A DNA stretch of 64,000 nucleotides, from assembly GCA_015680905.1 (NCBI GenBank), contig CM027378.1, forward strand, positions 10,087,001 to 10,151,000, written 5' to 3'. The notes under the pieces were generated by a model. It was given only the letters and a program-made list of their open reading frames with translations, did not search any database and was not told the DNA's origin. This document shows, piece after piece, positions 11,275-22,826 of the stretch (positions are counted from its first letter, which is position 1; every line of letters begins with the position of its first letter). A program made the translations under genes and the position numbers. This DNA is from Coptis chinensis. Its lineage: Eukaryota > Streptophyta > Magnoliopsida > Ranunculales > Ranunculaceae.

Positions 11275-12337
11275 CCATGTTTGACTAAACCCAACGAGGC
11301 TACGACCTCATTATTGAAATGAAGTTCGTCAACCAGATGAGCAGCAGAAATGAAGACCAAGTTCTGAATTGAAGTCTTTGTATGGCATTGAGATCTGGTA
11401 GCATACTATATTAAGCATTAATACCGCAGTTATGGCCACAATATTCCTCAACATATCTACTAGACATCAAATATTTCGCTTAAGAAATCTTCTAACTTGG
11501 GCCACTTTTCCTATACAGTGTTAAGAATCCTTGGTTACTTGTCATCGCTGTAAAGGGGTGTTTTGGTTTTCCTTTAGATGCAATGAAGAGAGGAGAAAGG
11601 GTTGAGGTTTTATGGAGAGACCGAGTTCGCTGATGAGCGAGCTGCCTACGTATCTTCTCTTGGTTTTTTCAGGGGAGAGAAGAATCAGGTCTCACGTAGT
11701 TCAAGTAGGTGGTATTTATAGGCCTAAGGGAGTGTTGATCTCTGAGACACGTGTACCCTCTTGTACATGTGTAGGGTGGAGATTATGAATGTGTGTTGGA
11801 CTGGTTTTAGTATGAGTCGTGGGCTGATTGGAAGTTGGTGAGGTAGTCCCTATTTCCCGGTGGTGGGAAGTACAAGTAAGATTTTGGTAATTATAACACC
11901 TGGTGGTGTTTCTGTCTGAAGCGTTCTGTCTCCAGCCGTTTGTTCGTCTTGAGACATCCTTGAACGAGCTTAAGCGTACCACCTACATGAAGGGAGCTGC
12001 TCACAGATCGGTCTTGGGGGTCGATGTCCTGAGTTCGCTTATGCTTCGCGCGTGTACAATATTCCTTAATGAGGATATTGCTCCCCTACAATCGCTAGTT
12101 ATATGTCTTCTACATTTAGAGAGATGTAATGTGAAGGAGAAAAATGAAACTCCGTGAGAGCATCTGGATGAGCCAGAGACTGAAAGAGGTCAAATACATA
12201 AGCGCTGTGAAAGTCCTTTTTGTTTTTTTTTGCTTACTCCTTTAATTGGCTTTACAGTTTTAAACAATGTCTCTCTTTTTTTTTGGTAACTAGTTTTAAA
12301 CAATGTCATATTGGACAGTTAATTATGTTGGCTAACT
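11275..12337. other. Non-coding sequence with an LTR-like block at about 11570-12170
   Basis: No gene is supported. The block around 11640-11750 has the string gctgcctacgtat and the TATA-like tatttataggcc, a combination common in plant LTRs. A similar block occurs at about 35160-35260. Ends and target duplications could not be found. Confidence 0.3.
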
Positions 12338-12693
12338 CAAGGCCCAAAATATTGTCCATATATCCGATATATCGCCGATATATATCCACCGAATATTGAA
12401 CCTTTTTTTCCGATATATATATCGGAATTTCCGATATAACGATATATATCAACCGATATATCCGATATAAATTGTTGACTTTGACCGATATTGTTGACTT
12501 TAACCGATATATTGACGATATTTCCGATATAATTGATGATATTTCCGATATAATCGACGATATTTCCTATATATCGACATACAAAACAAAATTTTGACTG
12601 GTCAACAAAAAAAGAGATATCTCTTATATATCCGATATATATCGATTTTTTGGTACACCGAAATATTTACCGAATTCGATATTTTGGGCCTTG
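12338..12693. mobile_element. hAT-type MITE with perfect TIRs and target duplication
   Basis: The inverted ends are CAAGGCCCAAAATAT and ATATTTTGGGCCTTG, perfect over 15 bp. The flanks carry a perfect 8-bp duplication GGCTAACT (12330-12337 and 12694-12701), which identifies hAT-type insertion. The 356-bp body consists of ATATCG/CGATAT motifs. The perfect duplication and ends imply a comparatively recent insertion. Confidence 0.88.
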
Positions 12694-12794
12694 GGCTAAC
12701 TTGAAATGGATGGGATCAAATGTTATCCAAGTTTACAAGAAAATTGTCTTTTGTGAATGATACATGAGTCCACTTTGTTCTATAAAAATGCTAC

Positions 12795-13074
12795 TTAAAC
12801 ACTGGATCAAAGCTAATTGGGGACACTATATAAAGACTGAATGGAGAAGAAAGAGAGAGTTTTATTCGATCATTCCCACAAACAGTTTTAGAAAACAAGA
12901 GAAAGAAATAGAGAAACAAAGCAAATGTAAACCTCCATTATTAATAAATAAAAAGATTTGTTTCACTTCAATTCAACCTCATTCAAACTACATTTCTATC
13001 ACTCATCTTCAATGACGAACATTAATTCGTGTGATTTGAGATCAATCATCCAAATATTGTTCTTAGACATTACA
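12795..13074 (+). mobile_element. LTR fragment related to the Tat element at 56453
   Basis: Sequence from about 12800 to 13074 follows the 3' two thirds of the LTR at 56453-56859. Shared blocks include aagctaattg, taaagactga, gatcattcccacaaa, gagaaacaaagcaa and the end gttcttagacatya-ca. The primer-binding site that follows the other copy (TGGCGCC) is absent here, so this is a solo or truncated LTR. The left limit is approximate. Confidence 0.65.
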
Positions 13075-13208
13075 ATAGGTATATAAAAGTATTTTATACA
13101 ACAACTTTACAAGTGCAACTTTAGCTTACAAGAACCATCATTATACTTACCCACCACAAATCGGACAATCCCTCCTCCCCAATCTATACCCAACTAATTA
13201 AGAGTAAG

Positions 13209-13450
13209 TAGGGGTAGGAAATTGAACCTGACCCGACCCGCACTGAACCCGAATATGTCAGGTTTGGATACATTTCTATAATCGTATTTAAATTTGGGTC
13301 GGATACAGATACGGGTAATTCGGGTTCAGGTACATATTTTGGGTAATTTTTCACATTTTTAGTGTTATCCAATCGGGTTTGGGGCATAGATTTAGTAAAG
13401 TAAAAAATTTGGATTTGGATATTTGCATATTTGACCCGTTCCCTACCCTA
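13209..13450. mobile_element. MITE of the CCGAA/CGGGT type
   Basis: The ends TAGGGGTAGGAA and, inverted, TAGGGTAGGGAACGGGTC match those of the MITE at 1981. The inside is rich in cccgac, ggtcgg and gggttc. No 8-bp duplication can be recognised, so the exact ends are less sure. Confidence 0.5.
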
Positions 13451-13988
13451 ACCAATGCCCCATTAGTTACTCACCAAAGCTTCTCCTACCTACTTAAAGT
13501 TTTGATTAGTAGGCGGATTGTTGTTTGTTTATTTTTATTTTTCTTTGTTATTATTTTTTAAATTTATATAAGTTTTTTAAAGTTTTTTCCACATGTACCT
13601 TTGTTCAAATAATTTTCGGGGAATTAAAAATCGAAATAAAAACAAAAAATAATAGTGGATGTGTATGAACCCAATGTATTTTTAAAAATTCAACATAAAT
13701 TGAGAAAGTCCAACCTTATTTACTATACCAAAATACAAAAAAATAAAAATGGGATTCTTTTCTTATATTAATACGAGAATTCTTCTTCAACTAAAACGAA
13801 GATTATATCATACTTCTTAATTAAGTCAACTATTAACAACTTCAAATGGATCACTCCCTCTATTGAAATGGGTAACGGGTTTTCAAAGGTATAATTGGTT
13901 TTAAAATTAAACCAATTTGTTATGAATTTTTCATTTGTTTTAATCATGATTCTTGAGCAAATTTTCAAAAGAGTTGTTGCGTATGTGG

Positions 13989-14496
13989 TAAGGGTGCAAG
14001 TAGATATCCAAATATTCAAATCCGATTCAAATTCGTATTCGAAAAATCAGATATTATCTGAAAATTTCGGATATTGGATTTGGATTTGGATAATTTTTTA
14101 TGTCCGAACTAGTTTCGGATTCACCATATCCGCATCATATCCGAAAATATCCGATCCGATTTAAAATTTTAATAATTATTATATATAATTTATTTATTTA
14201 TTTATTTATTTATTATGGTATAAAATATTATATAAAATCATAAACTAGTAATATAAAACTATAATAACCAAATAATAATAATAAATGACAAATATATATA
14301 TTTATAATAGTTTTTATAGTGGTAAAATGAATTATTCAAAGAAAATAAAATTTTAATTAATATTAATTTTCTGATTGGATATTATCCGATATCCGATTCG
14401 GATATCCGAAATTGGATTCGGATTCGAATATCGGTATAAATTTTCGGATTTGGATACAGACATATCCGAATCCGAACCTATCCGTTTGCACCCCTA
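13989..14496. mobile_element. hAT-type MITE rich in ATCCGAA repeats
   Basis: The ends are TAAGGGTGCAAGTAGATATC and, inverted, TAGGGGTGCAAACGGATAGG. Flanking 8-mers GTATGTGG (13981-13988) and GTATGCAG (14497-14504) share six of eight positions. Both arms carry ATCCGATTC/CGGATTTGG repeats around an AT-rich centre. No coding sequence is present. Confidence 0.65.
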
Positions 14497-15145
14497 GTAT
14501 GCAGTATGGTAGTATGTAAAAATATAATCTTAATTTGGTATTAAATATGCTAAATATTTAGTTTTTTTTATGGGAATAATTAAAATGAGTTTATGACAAT
14601 TAATTGAAGTTTATTAAGAATGAAAAATTGTTAAAAACGAAGAGGAACTTGGATTATTAGTTAATGAAATTTTCTTATCAATTTCAGGTTTCACCTCTTG
14701 CCATAAGATGTGATTGCACCGTTGAGATACGAAGCAACATACATCTCGATGCGAAACGACTGATGGTTTGTGAAGCCACACATGTGTTTTAGTAAGGGAT
14801 ATCGTTTTGAATCTCATCGTCTAAAGAAAAGCAACTAAAGTGGGAAGTTCCCATAAAACAGTTATGGGAACTTCCAATCTATCTTTTCTCTATCTCCTCC
14901 TTCCCCCTCAATACAACCTTTTCTTTTTACTCTCTTTCCCCAAAGTTAGATTGTGTATATCTACCGTCACTACCAATTCAAGGTTTTACGTGACCATCGA
15001 TTAGTATTAACCAAGGTTTTCTCTTTGATGAAGTAAGCACTTTTCTTCAATATTAAATCTTATTTTCAGTTGTCTAATTGTTTATAATTGCATAGATATA
15101 TGCCTTTACCTATCTAAATTATGATTGTTTTAAACATGTTGCAGA
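14497..15145. other. Leader region of the TNP2-like gene
   Basis: No separate gene is seen. A pyrimidine-rich stretch at about 14880-14945 and the acceptor ttgcag at 15139-15144 suggest untranslated leader and an intron ahead of the ATG at 15146. Confidence 0.35.
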
Positions 15146-18100
15146 ATGGAAATGGGTGACTCTGCAAAAGACGACAGGTCCTAGATTGAGCTTAGTTTTC
15201 CTTATCAACATTTTATTGATGGTGTGTCGAGCTTTGTGAAATTCGTGCAAGTTCGTTTTCCTGATACAGAGATGACACAATGCCCATGTAATATGTGCAA
15301 GAATCAACGAATTCCAGTTCCATATGAAGAAGTGAAGATACATTTGTTCAAACATGGTTTCAACCCAGCTTATAAGATTTGGTACTTGCATGGTGAGAGT
15401 GAAACATTTGAGCACGCCAATAATGAATCAAGATTCCATGACCACCAAGAAGATGTATACATGGATGACTTTGACGAGCTTCTCATAAACTCAATGGCTC
15501 AAGATTCTGGTGGTAATCCAAATGCTTGTGTCCAAGATAAACCAAACACGGGGACTTAAGGTGAGAACAGATTCAGAGAGGTACCACCTACTGAGTTAGG
15601 AAATATGCCAGAGTATCTGAACCCCTTGTATAATGGTAGTAAGTACAATGTGCTCAGGTTTACACCGAGTCTGCTAAACCTAAAAGTGGGCCATGGAAGG
15701 AGCAATAGAAGTTTTACTGAGCTCCTTCAGCTTCTAAAGGATGAGTTACCTCCAGATAACAACACCCCAAAAAATACTCATTATGCGTCGAAAGTCATTA
15801 AAGAAGTGAAACTTGGATATGAGAAGGTTCATGCTTGTCCAAATAATTGTATGTTGTATTGGGGAAAACATAATTCCAAAAAGATTAAGTGTGACACATG
15901 TGGTGTGTCTAGGTTCAAGTTTGATGGAAGAACAAAACAGCGAGTCCCTACGAAGATATTGAGATATTTTCCAATAACTCCAAGACTGCAAAGAATGTAC
16001 AGCGTGCCCTAGGTAGCTAAAGAGATGACTTGGCATTCAACCGGAAGAATGACACCCGGAAAGATGAGGCACCCAGTCGACTCTAACACATGGAAGTCCA
16101 TGGATAGAAGGTATAAAGATTTTTCATCTGATCCTCGTAATGTTCGCTTGGGATTATCCACAGATGGATTTAATCCTTTTGGCACGTTTAGCACAACACA
16201 TAGTTGCTGGCCTGTATTGTGTGTACCCTATAACCTTCCACCGGGTTTATGCATGAAGCCACAATTTACAATGCTCACACTACTCATTGAAGGCCCAAGC
16301 CAACCAGGGAAGGACATTGATGTGTTTTTGCAACCTTTGGTTCGGGAGTTGAAAGTTCTCAGGGGAGAAAGGGGTCACAACATTGGATGCGTTCACTAAT
16401 ACCGAGTTTAATCTTCGTGCTATGTTGTTGTGGACAATACATGACTTTCCAGCATATGGGGATGTTTCTGGTTGTAGAATGAAAAATTTGGCTGTCCTTG
16501 TTGCAGTCCAAAGACAGATTCTATGTGGCTTCGATATGGAATGAAACATACGTTCATGGGTAGCAGGAGGTGGCTGTCAACTTTAGATAGAAGCAGAAAA
16601 GACACAAGTGCTAACACTTTTAATAAGAAAAAGGAGTCTCGTGGACAACCAATACGTTTGAGTGGGGAAGTAGTGAAAAAAATGACTGCTGGACTAGATG
16701 TGGTGTGGGGGAAAACTAAAAAAAATAAAAAAATAAAGGGGAGAGAAGATGATGAATATGTGGATGGTGATGCATCAGCTTGCTTCTGTAAACAGTCAAT
16801 TTTCTTTAAGTTTCTCGAGTACTGGGAGCATATCCCTGTGCGCCATAATTTGGATGTTATGCATATTGAGAAAAACGTTTGTGAGAATTTGATTGCATTG
16901 ATGCTGAACACAAAAGGAAAAACGAAAGATGATGCTAATGCACGTAGAGATTTGAAGCGGCTGAAAATCAAAAAGCGAGTATGGCTGCAAAAATAGAATG
17001 GAAAGGAAATTTAGAGGCTTGGTCGTTATTGGCTCATGAAAGAAGAGAAAAGGCTATTTCTCCAGACACTATGTGATTTACGTGTCCCTTTTGGTTTTAG
17101 TAGCAATTGGAGGAATATTGTCACAGAAGATGGTATGGACTTAAAAGGTGCACATATGAAGTCTCATGACTATCATATCTTGATGCAGCATTTGCTTCCT
17201 ATGTTGATCCAACATGCATTTAAGGATAGGAAGGAAATTCGCCCTTTAATTATAAGTTTCTCTTCATTTTTTAATGCTCTATGTTCTAAGATTATCGATG
17301 TTGATTCACTGTTAATATTAGAGAAGGATATGGCAAGGACACTATGTGAACTTGAGAAGTATTTCCCTCCGTCAGTGTTTGTTGTCATGATGCACCTGCC
17401 TATCCATTTGGCTTATGAGGCTAGGGTTTGTGGACCTGTTTATTATCGATGGATGTATCCATTTGAAAGGTATGGTGTAATTTTGATTATTTACATTGTA
17501 GACATATTATTTGAAATATGTTATACTTAACACGTCGTTAATATTGAAGGTTTATGAAGACTTTTAAAGGCTATGTTGCAAACAAAGCTCGACCTGAAGG
17601 TTGTGTGACAGAGAGATACCTTGATGAGGAGGCAATAATATATTGCAATCAGTACAAAGGAAAAGGTAAAACAAGTATTTTGAAAGAACTGGAGGAGAAA
17701 ATGGATGACTCTGCTAAATCTTTAGATGATATTGATGACAATGGTGAGGCTAGACCAGTTGGCGTAGGTCAGACCTTTGTCATCCATGGTATTGAATATG
17801 AACAAGCTCGCCATTGGGTACTCAACTGTCATCCTAAATATGAAACGTGGCAAAGGTATGCGTTATTGTAACCCTATATATTAAATTATCATCGTGCATC
17901 TTTTGTAAGCTTAAATGTTCCCCCTTTTGCTTTAAGGAAATACACTGAATTCATACAAGAACGTAAGGCAACTTTAGGAAAGAAATCTGGACACTATAAG
18001 GTTCCTAGCGAAGAAGAGTTTTTACCCTGGTTGCAACAGCAGGTACTAGAAAACAACTTAATATTTGCCTGCTTTTAATTAATCAAATCTAATTCTTTGT

Positions 18101-18784
18101 TGTTAATATTTACAGATGGAGATCGTTGACTCTACGGATGTTGATTTCTTAGATATTATTAAAGGACCTTTGTCGATTGCTACGCGCTACAAGAAGTACT
18201 GCATAAACGGCTTCCTCTATGTTACCAAGGACCATGAGAAAACTAAAAGGTACCAGAACAGTGGGGTTAGCACAAATTGTATAACCACTTGTTGATCTAG
18301 TGCTAAAGACAAGAATCCAGTAGATGAATCATTGATGTACTATGGAGTTCTCAAAGATATCATCCAGCTAGAGTATCGAGAAGGGTACAAGCCTGTCCTC
18401 TTTAAGAGTGATTGGGTTAAAGTGACTCACCATGGTGTTAGATGTGATAAGGAAGCGAATCTAAGATTAGTAAATTTGTCGAACTTTGCTAGTTATAATC
18501 AATTAGGTGACAAACCATTCATTTTTGCACAAGATGCTAACTAGGTGTTTTACTCTAAAGATCCCAAGGAGCCGGAATGGCATGTTGTACTAGAGGGTCC
18601 AGCAAAGGCATATTATGAAGATAAAACTTGTATTCTTCCCAATGAATCGGTCTTAACCAGTGCTGAAGTTTGAACCAACAATAGTGAACAGGCAATGGAT
18701 GATGAGCTGATCTATAATGATCCTGACGAAAATGTAGTGGTTGTTGAGAAGACTAATATACGAAAGCGGTTGAGGAAGCAATAG
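15146..18784 (+). pseudogene. TNP2-like CACTA transposase gene, decayed
   Basis: Domains appear in the usual order. The transposase-associated domain (15146-15420) has CPCNMCKN and KHGFNPAYKIWYLHGE. The tnp2 catalytic region (about 15600-16990) has LSTDGFNPFG, YNLPPGLCMKPQF and MHIEKNVCENLIALMLN. DUF4218 (about 17036-17480) has HLPIHLAYEARVCGPVYYRW. A DUF4216-type C-terminal domain (about 18330-18540) has YGVLKDIIQLEY, and the gene ends RKRLRKQ. The protein would cut and rejoin the CACTA ends in the nucleus. In-frame stops occur early (15182) and repeatedly later, and frameshifts occur near 16390 and 16530. Introns with GT...AG signals remain near 17470-17550, 17850-17935 and 18040-18115. It is the largest coding block of the element. 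Confidence 0.85.
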
Positions 18785-19529
18785 GTATTATTATTTGTAG
18801 TTGTTTATGTGGTACCCTTTTGCTGGCTAAGAAAGTCATTTGAATTGTATATTATTTGACAATTGATTGTTTGTCTTTTTGAATGTATTATGTGGTGCTA
18901 GTGAATTTTAAATTACCATCTTCTAGGTAAACCTTTTTTAACTCTGCCAATGCCAAGTTTTTGCTTAGCATTGCCGGTCCCAAGCCCGGATAAAGGAGGA
19001 GGGAAAAAGGTAGGTTTAACCTTTAATAATGGAACATGGTGGTCTTACCAGGTATCATTTCTTTGTTGTTTGTAGTCTTTTGCTCATATTTTTCGTGCGT
19101 TAAAAATGTCTTTGTATATATTTATTAATTCTGCACACATCTGTTAAGGTGTGTGGTTATTTTTACACGTTGCACCTTAGACAGTATAGGCTATCTGCAT
19201 CTTATGCATGAAGAATATGGGCTCCAATAGCTAATAGAAATCAGGAATAATTGTTGAGGCTTGCATATTTAGTCTTTTATTATCAATTTTAGTTGGAAGT
19301 GGATAAAAGTGAATTACATCATTGGATTGATAGATGTTGTTGTAGATCATTTCTTTAGTGAATTACATCATTGCATCTTCAGTTATAAAAGCAGTGATAA
19401 AAGATTTTAAGATGATGTTCACTTGATAGATTTGTTTACATTTTTAAAAATCTTTCCATTTGTAAGTAAGATGTTCTACTTGTTAATTCTTCTTCTCCAT
19501 TTTTATTTTTTACGTGTTTCCACAGGAAT
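18785..19529. other. Spacer after the TNP2-like gene
   Basis: No gene is seen. A GC-richer block at about 18970-19005 (ggtcccaagcccggataaag) stands out from the AT-rich background but I cannot assign it. Confidence 0.3.
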
Positions 19530-20542
19530 ATTTCGTCTAAGAAGTATGGTCCCTTTATTATCTTTTCTCTAAGGCTCACTCTCTCAATGCAAATAATTGG
19601 GTTCTTTGTGAGGATGGCGTCTTCAGTAATATGGATTCAGATTTACAGAATGGGGGTTTCATGTGTAGACAATACACGGGAAGTCAATTATGATTTACAA
19701 AGTAGTTTTTTGACTCCCTCAACTTTTGCCGCAACTAGACAGAATTCTCACATTCTGATGAGATTTTAGGAGGCTCTATTTATAATCCAGCTTATTTCTC
19801 ATCTCTTTTTGAAGATGTTCAAGAGAATGGATCTGCTGATGGGGTAGTGAGTTTCTTTCTCCTTTTGTTTTGAATCCTTTTACTTTTCTTCTTTCTATGT
19901 TATAGATGAAATTTCCATGATCCCGTTAGCTTGTTTTGACAAAACCCAGTTGATTGAATGCCTGAAATATGTACCTTCTGGAAAGAAATGAAGGCGAAGT
20001 CACTAGTGAACATGCGTAATCCATATTGGAAAGAAATGAATGCAAAGTCTTTGAAACATAATGGGAATACTATTCTTTGATTTGATATCTTAGACTACAT
20101 CTTACAAGTTTGAAAAGATTGTTTTGTAAAGCATGCTTTGGAGAAGGGATCGAGATTGTGGCAATTGGCTAGTAATTTACTAATTTAGTGGTGTAATGAC
20201 TATTCAACTTTTCAGTGGTTCAACTTAATGCTGTTTTCCTTTAGGTTCTCCCTGATTAGAGGTATTTAGTTTCTTAGCATTGAATAAATTCTTATCCAAT
20301 TTTCACTTGGGAACAAAAAAGGCAGATTAACAAAAACAACATTAATAATGACAAAAACGTTTCCAATAGTTCAATGCGAATTGTTAGTTTATTTTTTTTT
20401 CTTAATTTGTATAGACTCATTCATCGGAATTATTCTTTTTGTAGGAAAATAAACTTGATACTGATGGTGACCGTGGGTCTTCACCCCTTTCCGAATCTTC
20501 ACAACTAAAATCATGCATCAGCAGATCTTTCCAAGTTGTTGA
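19530..20542 (+). pseudogene. Two exon-like blocks of an unidentified gene, probably captured
   Basis: The first block (about 19560-19845) contains NANNWVLCEDGVFSNMDSD, then after frame changes LGGSIYNPAYFSSLFEDVQE followed by NGSADG. It ends at a possible GT donor. The second block (20446-20541) is preceded by the acceptor tttttgtag, reads ENKLDTDGDRGSSPLSESS and onward, and ends before GTGCGT. Composition and splice signals look like a real plant gene. The stops and frameshifts make it a relic. I do not recognise the protein. It is on the same strand as the transposase and the other captured pieces. Confidence 0.45.
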
Positions 20543-21866
20543 TGTGCGTAACAGACCCTAATTATGATTTTTATTTTATTTTTGTTTTTACGTAATGATT
20601 ACCTTCAGTTCGGGTAAGACTTTCTATCGTTTTTAAAAACAATTCTGAGAGGGAAATTTCTATTTTTGAAGAAAATATAAGAGGGCTTAAAACGGGGATC
20701 TCGACCAATTGAAACTATTACAGAATGTTATAAAGCACAAAATCTGGCAGTTAGAGTTGTTATAATAGCTTATAGAGTTTCCTTTGAGTGGTCTCTTCAT
20801 TAAATTATCAGTTTGGCAACACAGTACCTATTGCTGATTTACTATTTAGTGCTTGTCACTGAAATTTTACACTTCTGGAACAGGTATGAGAATGCAAAGG
20901 CCACATCACACGTTTTTTCACTTGGTGTAGATCTTTCTTGAAAAGCGGGACATGGTCACAAATTCACAATGTGGCTTGTCAGCCTAGCAGGCCAAACATC
21001 CAATACTGAGCTCATTAGGGTAACCTTGTACTTGGATTGCATTAGTGCTTGCGTTTTATGGTTTGGGGGCACCCTTTTCCATCTTTTCTGAACTCCCAAT
21101 TCTTCTTCTTTTCAAATTTTTTGATCAAACTCTAACTAGGCAGTTAGGTAGTGTACATAAATGGGAGCTGTATAGTTACTTATTTTTATTCTTTTCTCCG
21201 ATATAATGGGTATATAATATGAGAAATACAGCAGCCCTGTTTATTCTCCAGAGATAGTTTTATTTTCTCTGTCGTTCAGTTTTAGCAAGTTACTCTGTGA
21301 AGTGTTGTGGCGTGGCTTGCTTATTCACTTTAATGGACATTATTTCTGGTCAAATAATCCGGCGTAGTTAAACATGAGGTCTTGTCAACCTTGAATGTCA
21401 GCTACGTTCTTGTCTGTCTAAGTTTTGGTTAGATTGACCAGGAGCATGACAAGGAGATAATCATAGCAAAATCCTCAGGACTCCTCTACCTTTGTAAGCT
21501 CTGGAGTGGTTCCACTGGCCATTTGCATTCTCTTGGTGGCCATCATCATCATAACTAAGAGGACTGATATTTTGTTCTCCTTTTCTTTATACTGCATTTG
21601 GCTCTTTTATTAGGTCTTCTTGTCCTTTTCTTTACTAAGGAATCTAAATGTACAAATGTTGTACCTTCCATTTTTCTGTCTATACCTTCTATTTTGTAGT
21701 CTATAACTTCTATTTTTCAGTGAATCACTTAATATCCCTTAAGGCTTGAGGAGCTATGATTAGAACCTGTATTCATCATCTTGGATCAAATCAATGATTT
21801 ATTTTTGTTTCACATACTTTTTGGAACTTCGCTTGTTATAAATTAGCTTGCACATTGATATCAATC
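20543..21866. other. Non-coding sequence between captured fragments
   Basis: Nothing convincing is seen. A patch at 21430-21560 (RLDQEHDKEIIIAK) could be a further broken exon, but it matches no family I know. Confidence 0.3.
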
Positions 21867-22230
21867 TTTACACGACTGTTGGAGATCTTTGGTGAAACAA
21901 AATCCATGTACAAAGAAGTAGTTTTAGGCGGTGATGTTTGGGATCTTCTTGACAAGTTAATGATTTATATGGGAAACCCTATGCAAAGATTACTCAGAGA
22001 GAAGTGCAGTTTTGTTCGGATAATTTTTTCTAATTCTTATTTATTACATACTATTTTTAATCGGCAATATCTTATTCTTTTTGGAATAAGCTTAGTTTCT
22101 ATTGGTAGATTTTGATGTAGCTCTTTGGTGTCTGACAGGGTGTTCTTCTCTCTGGTCCTCCTGGAACAGGTAAAACACTTTTTGCACGGACACTTGCAAA
22201 AAATAGTGGAATGCCATTTGTTTTTGCTTC
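21867..22230 (+). pseudogene. FTSH12: Captured fragment of an FTSH12-type AAA protease gene
   Basis: Exon-like block 1 (21867-22018) reads SMYKEVVLGGDVWDLLDKLM and IYMGNPMQ, then carries two small indels before the expected FVRG. Block 2 (22139-22213), after a tctgacag acceptor, reads GVLLSGPPGTGKTLFARTLA and KNSGMPFVFAS with an intact Walker A motif (22154-22177). It then diverges before the expected TDSEKSG. The residues around the Walker A motif are those of plant FTSH12, the AAA protein that works with FtsHi proteins and Ycf2 in chloroplast protein import. Only about 75 residues of a protein of about 1000 remain, so nothing functional can be made. It sits just upstream of the CDC6 fragment, same strand. 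Confidence 0.78.
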
Positions 22231-22826
22231 TGAACATCAGGGTGTTGCTTCTATCTGGTTCACTGGACTTGACTTTGGTCCCTTCATGAACATCAGTTTC
22301 GCTTCTTAATTAGTAGGTGCTTTCTTCTTCTTCATTTTATTTTGTTTGTTTCTTATAGAGATAAGCTAATGGTTCAGACTTCAGAGTATTTATATTTCTC
22401 ATACTTGTATAACACTCTACGCATACACATAGTTTGAACGTTTAATTATATTAAATACTGGCCAAGTTTTGGGCAGTGGTGTTTGTTGCGTAGCATTTCA
22501 CTTGAGCTAATTTGCTTATGCCAAGCTGTTCTATTCTACTTGAGCTAATATAAAATGTTCAACTATTTTGCTTTAGGTGAGTTAAAAAAAGAGTATCCAA
22601 ACTGTTTGACCATAGAGTCCATTTTTTTCACAGAATTGACAAATGAACCCTGACATTGTTAACTGTTTTTTTACTTGGCGTTTGGTTAGACTTTACCTTG
22701 AATAATATGTTACTTAACTTTGAGTCATAACTATTTTTAACATTATAGGTAAAATGAGCAGATCACTTGAATAAAGTTCTTCTTTCCACTTGAAGGAAAT
22801 TATAACAATAGTCACAAATTTTACAG
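22231..22826. other. Spacer between the FTSH12 and CDC6 fragments
   Basis: The sequence is AT-rich and shows no coding blocks. The CDC6 homology starts abruptly at the acceptor at 22826, so the junction of the two captured pieces lies here. Confidence 0.4.

Noticed and set aside
14960..15010. Internal cactaccaattcaagg considered as a second CACTA end
   Set aside because: After CACTACCA it diverges from the true terminus, and no matching partner or 3-bp duplication was found.
16420..16971. Long minus-strand frame opposite the TNP2-like gene
   Set aside because: It is the antisense of conserved transposase coding sequence (MHIEKNVCENL...) and has no family resemblance.
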